Part shown: positions 52,392 to 61,357 of the stretch, piece by piece | Numbering within the stretch: position 1 is the first letter of the stretch | How the letters are laid out: the number at the start of each line of letters is the position of its first letter | Source of the DNA: Saccharothrix ecbatanensis | GTDB taxonomy: Bacteria; Actinomycetota; Actinomycetes; Mycobacteriales; Pseudonocardiaceae | Direction: 5' to 3' | Assembly (NCBI RefSeq): GCF_014205015.1 | Contig: NZ_JACHMO010000001.1 | Span: forward strand, 434,001-498,000 | DNA: 64,000 bases | Program-made: the position numbers and the translations under genes | Notes under the pieces: model-generated | What the model was told of the DNA's origin: nothing | The model's database searches: none | Seen by the model: the letters and a program-made list of their open reading frames with translations, nothing else

Positions 52392-52964
52392 ATGAGCGGT
52401 GTCCAAGACGAGCTGCTGCGCACCCTGACGAAGGTCGCCAAGGCCCTGCGCGCGCACGACATCCCGTTCGCCCTGGCGGGCGGGTGCGCGGTGTACGCGA
52501 GAGGCGGACCGGCGACGGAACACGACGTGGACATCCTGGTGCGCGAACAGGATGCCGGACCCGCGGTGACCGCGCTGGTCGAGACCGGCATGCGCGCCGC
52601 CAACCCGCCCGAGGACTGGCTGCTGAAGGTCTACGACGGCGATTCGCTGGTGGACCTGCTGTTCCGACCCAACGAGATCCCGGTGACCGACGAGACGCTG
52701 AGCCGGGCCGAGGAACTGGCCGTCGGCTCGGTGACCCTGCCGGTGATGCCCGCGACCGAGGTGATGATCAGCAAGCTGCTGGTCCTCGACGGGCACCGGT
52801 GCGACTTCAGCGAGCTGCTGCCGTTCGCCCGCGCGCTGCGCGAGCAGATCGACTGGGAGCACGTCCGCGAAGGCACCAAGCACTCTCCCTACGCCGAGGC
52901 GTTCCTGGTGCTCGTCGAACGCCTCGACCTCCTGCCCCGCTCGCTGACGAGGAGCGCCTCATGA
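52392..52964 (+). CDS. Nucleotidyltransferase-fold protein
   Basis: 190 residues from ATG 52392. The nucleotidyltransferase pattern is visible as FALAGGCAVYARGG, then the metal-binding pair in TEHDVDILV (hxDxD) and a third acidic residue in SLVDLLF. Helical C-terminus. This minimal-type fold may add a nucleotide to a small molecule, RNA or protein, like MNT/AbiEii-type enzymes. Coupled by a 4-nt overlap to a BON-domain gene. Confidence 0.85.
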   Translation: MSGVQDELLRTLTKVAKALRAHDIPFALAGGCAVYARGGPATEHDVDILVREQDAGPAVTALVETGMRAANPPEDWLLKVYDGDSLVDLLFRPNEIPVTDETLSRAEELAVGSVTLPVMPATEVMISKLLVLDGHRCDFSELLPFARALREQIDWEHVREGTKHSPYAEAFLVLVERLDLLPRSLTRSAS

Positions 52965-53209
52965 CCGCGGAGCAATACCTCGCCGCCCGGCTGCGCCAAG
53001 CGCTGGCCGAAGACCCGCGCACCACCGAACTGGGCGTGCGCGTGACCGTGCGCGGCGACCACGTGCTGCTGTCCGGCGACGTGGCCAGCCCGGAACGCCG
53101 CGCCGAGCTGGAAGCGGTGATCCACGACGTGGCGCCGGAGCTGACCGTGCTCGACGACGTGAAAGTGGTGCCGTCCGACGCCCCGGTCGGCCGAGAGGAG
53201 ATTCGATGA
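52961..53209 (+). CDS. BON-domain protein
   Basis: 82 residues from ATG 52961, overlapping the previous stop. It is a single BON domain: an N-terminal helix (EQYLAARLRQALAEDP), VTVRGDHVLLSGDVASPERRAELE, then a closing VLDDVKVVP strand. BON domains bind phospholipid or other ligands; this copy lacks a signal peptide and is cytoplasmic. It overlaps the phosphoesterase gene by 4 nt. Confidence 0.88.
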   Translation: MTAEQYLAARLRQALAEDPRTTELGVRVTVRGDHVLLSGDVASPERRAELEAVIHDVAPELTVLDDVKVVPSDAPVGREEIR

Positions 53210-53934
53210 TCCGCATCGCCGCCGTCGGTGACGTGCACCTGGGCGAGGACGCGCGCGGCCGGATGCGGCCCGCGTTGGACCAACTCGGCGAGGCGGCCGA
53301 CGTGCTGCTGCTGGCCGGTGACCTCACCCGGCACGGGACGGTGTCCGAGGCGCGCGTGGTGGCCGACGAGTTCGGCGGCCTGGCCGTGCCGGTGATCGCC
53401 GTGCTGGGCAACCACGACCACCACGACGAACGCCCGCACGAGGTGACCGCCGTGCTGCGGGACGCGGGCATCACCGTGCTGGAGGGCGAAACGGCGACTG
53501 TCGGTGTGGACGGACACACGCTGGGTGTAGCCGGGGTGAAGGGCTTCGGCGGCGGGTTCGCGGGCAAGTGCGGCAGCGCGTTCGGCGAGCAGGAGATGAA
53601 GGCGTTCATCAGGCACACCACCGAGATCGCCGACTCGCTGCGGGCCGCGCTGGACGGACTGGACACCGACGTGAAGGTGGCGTTGACGCACTACGCGCCC
53701 GTGCCGGACACACTGCGCGGCGAACCGCCGGAGATCTACCCGTTCCTGGGCTCGTACCTGCTGGGTGAGGCGATCGACTCGACCGCGACGCACCTTGCGG
53801 TGCACGGGCACGCGCACTTCGGCGTGGAACACGGCATGACACCGGGCGGGGTGCGGGTGCGGAACGTCGCACAACCGGTCATCCGATCCGCATACACCGT
53901 CTACTGCGTGGAACCCGCCGTAGTGGAGGTGTAG
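53206..53934 (+). CDS. Metallophosphoesterase
   Basis: 242 residues from ATG 53206. The dimetal motifs occur in order: GDVHLG (DxH), LLAGDLTRHG (GD), LGNHDHHDE (GNHD), and AVHGHAHFG (GHxH) near the C-terminus. This is a calcineurin-type phosphatase or phosphodiesterase, cytoplasmic, with unknown substrate. Coupled to the BON gene, followed after 4 nt by the 176-residue gene. Confidence 0.92.
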   Translation: MIRIAAVGDVHLGEDARGRMRPALDQLGEAADVLLLAGDLTRHGTVSEARVVADEFGGLAVPVIAVLGNHDHHDERPHEVTAVLRDAGITVLEGETATVGVDGHTLGVAGVKGFGGGFAGKCGSAFGEQEMKAFIRHTTEIADSLRAALDGLDTDVKVALTHYAPVPDTLRGEPPEIYPFLGSYLLGEAIDSTATHLAVHGHAHFGVEHGMTPGGVRVRNVAQPVIRSAYTVYCVEPAVVEV

Positions 53935-53938
53935 GCGC

Positions 53939-54469
53939 ATGGAAGATCAGAGGACCGAGGGGCCGTCCGTGATGTGGGCCGGGCCGCCCGACGCGCCGGC
54001 GGTGGTCGTCATCGACCCGGCCGGTGTCGGCAGGCACGGCGACCTGCCGGGGACGTGGCGACCGTTGACCGAGTACCTCCAGGTCATGTGGTGCCGGCTG
54101 CCCGCGACGGAGGAGCCGTGGCGCGAGGTGGACGAGGTGCTCAACGAGTTCGTCGACCGAGGGGTGCCCGTGCACCTGGTGGCGGGCGCGGCGGCCGGCG
54201 CGGAGGTGGGCGAGCTGGTGCGGCGGCACGAGGGGCTGATCAGCTCGGTGCAGACGTTCGCCGCGCCGATCCCGCTGGGCCACCCGGAGGTGGTGCTGGA
54301 GGTGCTGCGCGAGCTGCTGGACCAGGACGTGCGGCCGGGGCCGATCACCGGGGACCAGACCGCGGGGGAGCGGAAGCGGCCTGGTGACGTCGGTCTGCTG
54401 CTCGGTGACGCGGCATCCGCCCTGCGGCAGTCGGTCAGGCAGCTGTTCGACCGGCTGAGGGACGGCTAG
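53939..54469 (+). CDS. Unknown protein at end of nucleotidyltransferase-BON-phosphoesterase operon
   Basis: 176 residues from ATG 53939. It looks like a minimal alpha/beta hydrolase-type sheet: AVVVIDPAGVGRHGDLPGTW, VMWCRLPA, VHLVAGAAAGAEVGELVRRH, but the nucleophile position in GAAAGAE has Ala instead of Ser, so esterase activity is not expected. The C-terminal part is a charged helix region. Four bases separate it from the phosphoesterase gene. Function unknown. Confidence 0.7.
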   Translation: MEDQRTEGPSVMWAGPPDAPAVVVIDPAGVGRHGDLPGTWRPLTEYLQVMWCRLPATEEPWREVDEVLNEFVDRGVPVHLVAGAAAGAEVGELVRRHEGLISSVQTFAAPIPLGHPEVVLEVLRELLDQDVRPGPITGDQTAGERKRPGDVGLLLGDAASALRQSVRQLFDRLRDG

Positions 54470-54565
54470 CCGAGAGGCGGCCGGGGCCGCGGAATCGGCG
54501 GGTGTGCCCAACTCCGACGCCGCGGCTCCGGCACCGCCTGTTCGCTCATCGCAACGGATCCGAGC

Positions 54566-55084
54566 TCATCGCAACGGATCACCGGGGCGGCCGGCGTCCG
54601 GCAGGTCGTGGCGCGTCTCGCCGGCCTGCGGCGGACGGCTCACGTCGCCCCGCCAGCCGCCGGTCTCCTGGCCGCGGCCCTCGATGAACTCCTTGAACCG
54701 CTCCAGGTCGCCGGACACGCGGTGGTCGACCAGGCCGACCGCCGCGCCCGCCTTCTCGGTGAGCGTCTGCGGGTCGTACTCCATCTGGACGTGCACCCGC
54801 GTCTTGCGGGCGTCGAGCCGGTGGAACGTCACCACGCCGCCCTGCGGCGGGCCGTCCACGGTGTGCCACGCCACCCGCTCGTCCGGGTGCTGCTCTGTGA
54901 TCTCCGCGTCGAACTCCCTCGTCACTCCACCGATCTTGGTGACCCAGTGGGTGCGCGTCGGTGTCACCTGCGTGATGCGCTCGACACCCTCCATGAACCG
55001 CGGGAACGATTCGAACTGCGTCCACTGGTTGTACGCGGTCGTGACCGGGACCTCGACGTCTACGGACTTCTCGATCGTCGTCAC
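54566..55084 (-). CDS. SRPBCC (polyketide cyclase/dehydrase-like) protein
   Basis: 172 residues from GTG 55084; chosen over the ATG at 55099 because that ATG lies in the GGAGAGG ribosome site. The START/Bet v1-like fold opens with EVPVTTAYNQWTQFESFPRFMEGV and continues with HTVDGPPQGGVVTFHRLD. A cavity protein that binds lipid or aromatic ligands; many actinomycete relatives are stress associated. The last 30 residues are Gly/Arg/Pro rich and probably disordered. Confidence 0.88.
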   Translation of the reverse strand: MTTIEKSVDVEVPVTTAYNQWTQFESFPRFMEGVERITQVTPTRTHWVTKIGGVTREFDAEITEQHPDERVAWHTVDGPPQGGVVTFHRLDARKTRVHVQMEYDPQTLTEKAGAAVGLVDHRVSGDLERFKEFIEGRGQETGGWRGDVSRPPQAGETRHDLPDAGRPGDPLR

Positions 55085-55190
55085 TGCAACCCTCTCCATC
55101 GGGAATCGAGTTCGACACTCGGGTACCCGTCAGGGCGGTGTCCACACACATGGCGACTCGCACCGGTGTCACGGTGAGTAGCGGTTTGCC

Positions 55191-55208
55191 GAGAAGTGTT
55201 TGCTTCTC
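55191..55208 (+). promoter_or_regulatory. Hairpin just upstream of the heptose cluster
   Basis: Perfect inverted repeat GAGAAG-TGTTTG-CTTCTC lies 23 bp before the GTG of the first cluster gene, followed by CTAACT at 55219-55224, a possible -10 for a leaderless or short-leader transcript. It could be an operator or a short attenuator stem. Confidence 0.35.
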
Positions 55209-55231
55209 TTCCCACCGGCTAACTCTCCTCT

Positions 55232-55747
55232 GTGGACCAGTACCCCGACGCGGTTCTCTTCGACCGCGACGGCACGCTCATCAGGGACGTGCCCTACAAC
55301 GGCGACCCGGACAGGGTGCGCCCGATGCCCGGGGCGCGCGACGTCTTGCGGGCGTTGCGCGGTCACGGAGTGCGCACGGGCGTCGTCAGCAACCAGTCCG
55401 GTGTCGGTCGCGGTCTGCTCACCCTCGACGAGGTCGGCGCGGTGAACGCGCGGGTCGAGGAGCTGCTGGGCCGGTTCGACACCTGGCAGGTCTGCCCGCA
55501 CCACCCAGATGACGGCTGCGAGTGCCGCAAACCCGCGCCGGGGATGATCCTCCGGGCGTGTGAAGCGATCCAGGCCCGGCCCGAACGCACCTATGTGATC
55601 GGTGACATCGAGGCGGACGTCAAGGCCGCGCTCGCGGCGGGCGCGATCCCGATCCTGGTGCCCACACCGCAGACCCTGCCCGACGAGGCCGACCGCGCGC
55701 CGCACACCGCGCCCGACCTCACGTCCGCGTTGGCGATGGTCCTATGA
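55232..55747 (+). CDS. gmhB: D-glycero-D-manno-heptose-1,7-bisphosphate 7-phosphatase (GmhB-like HAD)
   Basis: 171 residues from GTG 55232. HAD motif I is FDRDGTL, motif II SNQSG, motif III in CRKPAPGM and motif IV IGDIEADV. The zinc-binding loop CPHHPDDGCECRKP (C-x-H-x5-C-x-C pattern) is diagnostic for GmhB/HisB-type phosphatases. It removes the 7-phosphate from heptose bisphosphate. First gene of an eight-gene coupled cluster; 4-nt overlap with the next. Confidence 0.9.
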   Translation: MDQYPDAVLFDRDGTLIRDVPYNGDPDRVRPMPGARDVLRALRGHGVRTGVVSNQSGVGRGLLTLDEVGAVNARVEELLGRFDTWQVCPHHPDDGCECRKPAPGMILRACEAIQARPERTYVIGDIEADVKAALAAGAIPILVPTPQTLPDEADRAPHTAPDLTSALAMVL

Positions 55748-56736
55748 GGACACTCGTGGTCAGGCTCGACAGCGACGGCGACGTGTTGCTCGCCGGTCCG
55801 GCGGTGCGTGCCGCCGCACGCGCGGGCGAAGTCGTGTTGCTGTGCGGGTATTCCGGCGCGCAGGCGGCGGTGCTACTGCCCGGCGTCCACCGGGTGGTGC
55901 GCTGGGACTGCCCGTGGATCTCGAACCCCGCGCCGGAGGTCCGGACCCCCGACATCGAAGGGATTGTCGCTCTGCTCAAGGGAATTCGCGCCGACGTGGC
56001 ATTGGTCCTCACGTCGTTCCACCAGAGCCCGCTGCCGCTCGCGTTGCTGCTGAAGCTCGCCGGTGTGCCGAAAGTCGTCGCCCGTTCCACGGATTACCCC
56101 GGGTCGCTGCTGGACGTCCGGTTGCGCGAGGACCCGGACGTCCCGGAGGCCGAACGCGCGCTCGAAGTCGCGCGGGCCGCCGGTTTCGGGCTGCCACCGG
56201 GAGATGACGGCAGGCTCGCGATCACCACGCCGGTGGAGACGGCCGAGATCGGGCCGTACGTCGTCCTGCACCCCGGCGCGTCGGTGCCCGCACGCGCGTG
56301 GTCGCCGGACCGGTGTGCGGAGGCCGTGACCGCGCTCGTCCAAGCCGGGCACCGCGTCCTGGTCACCGGCGGGCCGGGCGAAACGGCGTTGACCAAGTAC
56401 GTGGCGGGCACGGACGGCGTCGACCTCGGCGGCCGGACGACGTTCGCCGAACTGGCCGGGCTGCTGGCCCGCGCGGACGCGGTGGTGGTCGGCAACACGG
56501 GGCCGGCGCACCTCGCCGCGGCCGTCGGCACGCCTGTCGTGTCGTTGTTCGCGCCCGTCGTGCCCGCCGAGAGGTGGGCGCCGCACGGGCCGCACGTGTT
56601 GCTGGGCGACCAGAACGCGGCGTGCCGGGGTTCCCGCGCCCGCGAGTGCCCGGTCCCCGGCCACCCGTGCCTGAACCTGGTGACGCCCGACCGGGTCGTC
56701 GCCGCTGTCGCCGAGCTGGTGGGGGTGCGGACGTGA
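55744..56736 (+). CDS. GT9 heptosyltransferase-like glycosyltransferase
   Basis: 330 residues from ATG 55744 (ATGA overlap). GT-B fold of family 9: VVRLDSDGDVLLAGPAVRA at the start (the GD-x-LL-x-P pattern of WaaC/WaaF), VLHPGASVPARAW, and the nucleotide-sugar region VVGNTGPAHLAAAVGTPVV. A Cys set (ACRGSRARECPVPGHPC) near the C-terminus is common in actinobacterial members. ADP-heptose is the likely donor given the flanking gmhA, hldE and gmhB. The acceptor is unknown, since these bacteria have no LPS. Confidence 0.92.
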   Translation: MRTLVVRLDSDGDVLLAGPAVRAAARAGEVVLLCGYSGAQAAVLLPGVHRVVRWDCPWISNPAPEVRTPDIEGIVALLKGIRADVALVLTSFHQSPLPLALLLKLAGVPKVVARSTDYPGSLLDVRLREDPDVPEAERALEVARAAGFGLPPGDDGRLAITTPVETAEIGPYVVLHPGASVPARAWSPDRCAEAVTALVQAGHRVLVTGGPGETALTKYVAGTDGVDLGGRTTFAELAGLLARADAVVVGNTGPAHLAAAVGTPVVSLFAPVVPAERWAPHGPHVLLGDQNAACRGSRARECPVPGHPCLNLVTPDRVVAAVAELVGVRT

Positions 56737-57620
56737 AGATCCTGCTGTGGCACGTGCACGGCTCGTGGACGAACGCGTTCGTCCGTGGCTCGCACGAGTA
56801 CCTGATCCCCGGGCCGCGGTCCGGCATCGGGCTCGCCGGCCGCGACTGGCCCGCCGCGCGCGAAGTCCCGGCGTCCCAACTCTCCGAGGTGGGCGCGGAC
56901 ATCGCGGTGCTGCAACGGCCGGCCGAAGTCGGCCTGGTGCCCGTCGGCGTCCCGGTGGTCTACCTGGAGCACAACACACCCAAGTACCCGAACCAGACGC
57001 ACCCGCTGAAGGACTGGTCCGGCACGATCGTCCACGTCACCCACTTCAACGACCTGATGTGGGACTGCGGCACCACCCGTACGGTGGTCATCGAGCACGG
57101 CGTGGTGGACCCGGGCCCGAAGTACACGGGTGAGCTGCCGCGCGCCGCGGTCGTGGTCAACGACCCCGTGCGCCGCGGCCGGGCGGTGGGCACGGACCTG
57201 CTGCCGAGGTTCGCCGAAGCGGCCCCGTTGGACGTCTACGGCATGCGCACCCGCAGGTTGGGCGACATCGGCCGGGGCGACCACGACCTGGAGTCGCTGC
57301 ACCGGGAACTGGCGCTGCGGCGCCTCTACCTGCACCCGGTGCGGTGGACCTCGCTGGGGCTGTCGCTGATCGAGGCGATGCACCTGGGGATGCCCGTGGT
57401 GGCGTTGGCGTGCACCGAAGTGGTGCGTGCAGTGCCGCCGGAGGCGGGTGTGGTGTCCACGGACGTGGACGAGCTGGTGCGGGCCGTGGCCGACCTGGTC
57501 GCGGACCCGGCGCTGGCCAGGCAGAAGGGGAAGCAGGCCAGGGAGTTCGCCCTGGCACGGTACGGGCTCGACGCCTTCCTGCGGAGTTGGGACCGGTTGG
57601 TGACAGGAGTGAGCGGATGA
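56733..57620 (+). CDS. Glycosyltransferase (GT4-like, short)
   Basis: 295 residues from GTG 56733 (GTGA overlap); frames extending upstream are shadows of the GT9 gene. A GT-B C-terminal half is recognisable: [24 protein letters not shown], then [18 protein letters not shown]. The N-terminal half is short ([30 protein letters not shown]). Length is about 80 residues less than typical GT4. Donor and acceptor unknown. Confidence 0.88.
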   Translation: MKILLWHVHGSWTNAFVRGSHEYLIPGPRSGIGLAGRDWPAAREVPASQLSEVGADIAVLQRPAEVGLVPVGVPVVYLEHNTPKYPNQTHPLKDWSGTIVHVTHFNDLMWDCGTTRTVVIEHGVVDPGPKYTGELPRAAVVVNDPVRRGRAVGTDLLPRFAEAAPLDVYGMRTRRLGDIGRGDHDLESLHRELALRRLYLHPVRWTSLGLSLIEAMHLGMPVVALACTEVVRAVPPEAGVVSTDVDELVRAVADLVADPALARQKGKQAREFALARYGLDAFLRSWDRLVTGVSG

Positions 57621-58819
57621 GGATCGCGATGGTGTCCGAACACGCCGGCCCGCTGGCCGCTCTCGGCGGTGTGGACGCCGGGGGACAGAACGTGCACGTG
57701 GCCGCGTTGTCCGCGGCGTTGTCGGCACGCGGCCATGACGTCGTGGTCCACACCCGGCGCGACGACCCCTCGCTGCCCGAGCGGGTGCGCACGGAACAGG
57801 GCTACGAAGTGGTGCACGTGCCCGCCGGTCCGGCGCGTGCGGTGCCGAAGGACGAGCTGCTGCCGCACATGGGCGAGTTCGCCCGGTTCCTGGAACAGGA
57901 GTGGTACGAGGAACAACCTGACGTCGTGCACGCGCACTTCTGGATGTCCGGCCTGGCTTCGGTGCTCGCCGCGCGCAAGGCGGGGGTGCCGGTCGTGCAG
58001 ACCTACCACGCCCTGGGCACGGTGAAGCGCCGGCACCAGGGCGCCGACGACACGAGCCCGGCGGAGCGGATCGGGATCGAGCGGATGATCGGGCGGGAGG
58101 CCGACCGGATCGCCGCGACCTGTGACGACGAGGTGACCGAGCTGATGCGCATGGGCGTGCGGCGGTCACGGATCTCCGTGGTGCCGTGCGGAGTGGACCC
58201 GACCCGTTTCCGACCCGAGGGTCCGGCCGACCGGCGGCGCTACCCGTACCGCATCGTGTCGGTCGGCAGGTTGGTGCCACGTAAGGGTTTCCAGGACCTG
58301 ATCACCGCGCTTCGGTCGCTGCCGGACGCCGAACTGGTGATCGCGGGCGGCCCGGTGGACGTCGACGCCGACCCGGAGGCCCAGCGGCTGGCCGCGCACG
58401 CGGAACGCGTCGGCGTGCGGCACCGGCTGGTGCTGGCCGGGCAGGTCTCGCGGGACGAGATGCCCGCGTTGCTGCGCTCGGCGGACGTGGTGGCGTGCGT
58501 GCCGTGGTACGAGCCGTTCGGCATCGTGCCGTTGGAGGCCATGGCCTGCGGTGTGCCCGTGGTGGCCAGCGCGGTCGGCGGCCTCACGGACACCGTGGTC
58601 GACGGCGTCACGGGCGTGCTCGTGCCGCCGCAAGACCCGGCGACGCTGGCCCGCGCGCTGCACTCGCTGCTGGTCGACCGGGCTCGGCGGGAGGCGTGCG
58701 GGATCGCGGGCCTGGACCGGGTCGGCGTGCGCTACACGTGGGACCGGATCGCGGAAGACACCGAACGCGTCTACGAGCGGGTCACGGTGGGGCAGGCCGT
58801 GGCCGTGGGAGGCACGTGA
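57617..58819 (+). CDS. GT4 glycosyltransferase (MshA/sucrose-synthase-like)
   Basis: 400 residues from ATG 57617 (ATGA overlap). N-terminal donor-domain motif [16 protein letters not shown], then [25 protein letters not shown] and the E-x7-E sugar-nucleotide motif [14 protein letters not shown] near residue 300. Close in style to MshA and sucrose-phosphate synthase-like retaining glycosyltransferases. One base overlap with gmhA. Confidence 0.93.
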   Translation: MRIAMVSEHAGPLAALGGVDAGGQNVHVAALSAALSARGHDVVVHTRRDDPSLPERVRTEQGYEVVHVPAGPARAVPKDELLPHMGEFARFLEQEWYEEQPDVVHAHFWMSGLASVLAARKAGVPVVQTYHALGTVKRRHQGADDTSPAERIGIERMIGREADRIAATCDDEVTELMRMGVRRSRISVVPCGVDPTRFRPEGPADRRRYPYRIVSVGRLVPRKGFQDLITALRSLPDAELVIAGGPVDVDADPEAQRLAAHAERVGVRHRLVLAGQVSRDEMPALLRSADVVACVPWYEPFGIVPLEAMACGVPVVASAVGGLTDTVVDGVTGVLVPPQDPATLARALHSLLVDRARREACGIAGLDRVGVRYTWDRIAEDTERVYERVTVGQAVAVGGT

Positions 58820-59394
58820 TGACCGTCGAGACCCACTTGAACGGACTGGCGCAGTCGTTGGCCGGGCTGCGCGCCCAAGCGCCCAGGCTGACCCGCTGGG
58901 GCGGTGTGCTGGCCCGTCGGCTCACCGACGGCGGCCGGCTGCTCGCGGCGGGCAACGGCGGTTCGGCCGCCGAGGCGCAGCACCTGACCGCCGAACTGGT
59001 CGGCCGGTTCCGGGACGACCGGCGGCCGTTCTCCGCGATCGCGTTGTGCGCGGAATCGTCCAGCGTCACCGCGATCGGCAACGACTACGGCTACGACCAG
59101 GTGTTCGCCCGCCAGGTCACCGCGCACGCCCGGCCGCAGGACGTGGTGCTGCTGCTGTCCACCAGTGGGCGCAGCCCGAACCTGATCGAGGCGGCGAAGG
59201 CGGGCCGGGTGGCGGGCGCGCACGTGTGGGCGATGACCGGCCCGGCACCGAACCCGCTGGCCGAGGCAGTGGACGAGGTGCTGGCGCTGCCGGGCGACCC
59301 GGCGAACGTCCAGGAGGCACAACTGGTGGCCGTGCACGCCCTGTGCGCCGCCTTCGAAGCAGCTCTGCCGGCGTCGGAACGGAGGGTCTCGTGA
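58819..59394 (+). CDS. gmhA: Sedoheptulose-7-phosphate isomerase (GmhA-like, SIS domain)
   Basis: 191 residues from ATG 58819. SIS fold with AAGNGGSAAEAQHLTAELV near residue 42 and LLLSTSGRSPNLIEAA as the phosphosugar loop; VQEAQLVAVHALCAAFE is the C-terminal helix carrying GmhA catalytic residues. Length and motifs equal GmhA. It converts sedoheptulose-7-phosphate to D-glycero-D-manno-heptose-7-phosphate. Overlaps hldE by 4 nt. Confidence 0.94.
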   Translation: MTVETHLNGLAQSLAGLRAQAPRLTRWGGVLARRLTDGGRLLAAGNGGSAAEAQHLTAELVGRFRDDRRPFSAIALCAESSSVTAIGNDYGYDQVFARQVTAHARPQDVVLLLSTSGRSPNLIEAAKAGRVAGAHVWAMTGPAPNPLAEAVDEVLALPGDPANVQEAQLVAVHALCAAFEAALPASERRVS

Positions 59395-60677
59395 AGCTGG
59401 TCGTCGTGGGCGACTCGTTGCTCGACGTCGATGTGCTGGGCCACGCCGAGCGGTTGTGCCCGGACGCGCCGGCGCCGGTGTTGGACGTGACGGAGGAGCG
59501 GTCCCGGCCGGGTGGCGCGGGTCTGGCCGCGGCGTTGGCGGCGGCGGACGGGGTGGACGTCACCCTGGTGAGCGCGGTGGCCGACGACGAGGACGGGCAG
59601 CGGCTGAGGGACGAACTGGCCCACGTGCCGTGCGTGCTCGGGCCGTCCCCGACGCCCACGTCCGTCAAGACTCGGCTGCGGTGCGGTGGCCAGTCGATCG
59701 CCCGGCTGGACCGGGGCGGCGGGTCCGGCACACCGCAGGCCACCGACGACATGCTGGACGCGGTGCTGGAGGCGGACTTCGTGCTCGTGTCCGACTACGG
59801 GCGCGGGTTGGCGCGCGACGAACGGCTGCGCGGCGTGCTCGCCCGCCGTCCGGTGGTGTGGGACCCGCACCCGCGCGGCCCGGAGCCGGTGCCCGGCGCG
59901 CGACTGGTGACGCCGAACGCGGCCGAGGCGAAGGCGTTCAGCGGGCGCGGCGATCCGATGGACGCGCTGCAAGTGCTGCGTGAACGGTGGCGGGCGCGGG
60001 CGGTCGTGGTGACGCTCGGGGCGGACGGCGCGCTGCTGCACGGCGGCGGTATGCCGGTAGCCGTGCCCGCGCCACGCGTTCCCGTGGTCGACCCGTGCGG
60101 CGCGGGCGACCGGTTCGCGGTGACCGTCGCGGCACGGCTCATGGGCGGCGCGGCGATGGACGACGCGGTGGCCGACGCGGTGACGTCGGCCGCCGAATTC
60201 CTGCGGTGCGGCGGCGCTTCCGGGTTCCGGCACGTCGACCCGGTGTCCACTGTGGACGCTGTGCGGGCGCGCGGTGGCGTGGTCGTCGCCACCGGCGGGT
60301 GCTTCGACCTGCTGCACGCGGGCCACGTACGGACGCTGCGCGCCGCGAGGGCGCTCGGGGACTGCCTGGTGGTGTGCCTGAACTCCGACTCGTCGGTGCG
60401 CCGGCTCAAGGGCCCCGAGCGGCCCGTCACCAGGCAACAGGACCGGGTCGAAGTGCTGCGCGCGCTCGGTTGCGTGGACGACGTGGTGGTGTTCGAGGAC
60501 GACACGCCGGAACGCGTCCTCGCCGCCCTGCGACCGGACGTGTGGGTCAAGGGCGGCGACTACTCCGTGGACTCACTGCCGGAAGCGGACCTCGTGGCGG
60601 GCTGGGGCGGGCGGACCGTCGTCGTGCCCTACCACCGGGGCCGTTCGACCACCGAGATGCTGTCGAGGAGGGGCTGA
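59391..60677 (+). CDS. hldE: Bifunctional heptose-7-phosphate kinase / heptose-1-phosphate adenylyltransferase (HldE-like)
   Basis: 428 residues from GTG 59391. Residues ~1-285 are a PfkB-type kinase (VVVGDSLLDVDVLGHAERL, SRPGGAGLAAALAA, catalytic DPCGAGDRFAVTVAA). Residues ~298-428 are a cytidylyltransferase-fold adenylyltransferase (GGCFDLLHAGHVRTLRAARALG, KGPERPVTRQQDR, WVKGGDY). Both active sites appear intact, so it can make the bisphosphate and, after GmhB, ADP-heptose. One GTCCACTGTGGAC palindrome lies at the domain boundary (60245-60257). One base overlap with the SDR gene. Confidence 0.95.
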   Translation: MKLVVVGDSLLDVDVLGHAERLCPDAPAPVLDVTEERSRPGGAGLAAALAAADGVDVTLVSAVADDEDGQRLRDELAHVPCVLGPSPTPTSVKTRLRCGGQSIARLDRGGGSGTPQATDDMLDAVLEADFVLVSDYGRGLARDERLRGVLARRPVVWDPHPRGPEPVPGARLVTPNAAEAKAFSGRGDPMDALQVLRERWRARAVVVTLGADGALLHGGGMPVAVPAPRVPVVDPCGAGDRFAVTVAARLMGGAAMDDAVADAVTSAAEFLRCGGASGFRHVDPVSTVDAVRARGGVVVATGGCFDLLHAGHVRTLRAARALGDCLVVCLNSDSSVRRLKGPERPVTRQQDRVEVLRALGCVDDVVVFEDDTPERVLAALRPDVWVKGGDYSVDSLPEADLVAGWGGRTVVVPYHRGRSTTEMLSRRG

Positions 60678-61357
60678 TGCTCGGCCAGGTGTTGGTTACG
60701 GGCGGCGCGTCCGGGTTGGGCGCGGCCGTGGTGCACGCGGTGCACGAGCTGGGCGGACGTCCGCTGGTGCTGGACAAGGCCGCGCCGTCGTCCGCGGAGG
60801 TGGCCGACTTCGAGTCGGTGGACCTGTCCGACACCAGGGCGGCGGAACGCGCGGTGCGGGCGATCGCCGAGCGCAACGGCGGCCTGCGCGCGGTGGTGAC
60901 GGCGGCGGGCACGGACGCGTGCGGCCGGCTGGACCAGGTGTCCGGCGCCGACTGGGACCGGGTGGTGATGGTGAACCTGCTCGGCACCGCGGCGGTGGTG
61001 CGGGCGGCGTTGCCGATGCTCGACGGCGGCCGGGTGGTGACCATCGCGTCGACCCTCGGGCTGCGCGCGGTCAGCGACGCGACCGCGTACTGCGCCTCGA
61101 AGTTCGGCGTGGTCGGCTTCACGAGGGCGTTGGCGGCCGAGACCGCCGGACGGGTCGGCGTGACGCTGGTGATCCCCGGCGGGATGCGCACCCACTTCTT
61201 CGACGACCGGGCCGAGCAGTACCGGCCGCCGGACGACAGCAAGCTGAACCCGCCCGAGCGGGTCGCCGACGCGATCGTGTTCGCCCTGAGCCAGCCCGAG
61301 GGGTGCGAGGTCCGCGAACTCGTGGTGGCGCACGCCGAGGAGGGGTCGTGGCCGTAG
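60677..61357 (+). CDS. Short-chain dehydrogenase/reductase
   Basis: 226 residues from ATG 60677. Classical SDR: VTGGASGLG cofactor loop and TAYCASKFGVVGFTRAL with catalytic Tyr and Lys; Ser in TIASTLG. It is far shorter than the extended SDR HldD, so it does not replace the ADP-heptose 6-epimerase. It could oxidise or reduce a heptose derivative or an aglycone. Ten bases overlap with the P450 gene. Confidence 0.93.
   Translation: MLGQVLVTGGASGLGAAVVHAVHELGGRPLVLDKAAPSSAEVADFESVDLSDTRAAERAVRAIAERNGGLRAVVTAAGTDACGRLDQVSGADWDRVVMVNLLGTAAVVRAALPMLDGGRVVTIASTLGLRAVSDATAYCASKFGVVGFTRALAAETAGRVGVTLVIPGGMRTHFFDDRAEQYRPPDDSKLNPPERVADAIVFALSQPEGCEVRELVVAHAEEGSWP

Noticed and set aside
60677..61357. 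SDR as a replacement for the HldD ADP-heptose epimerase
   Set aside because: It is a 226-residue classical SDR with YCASK. HldD is an extended SDR of about 310-330 residues.
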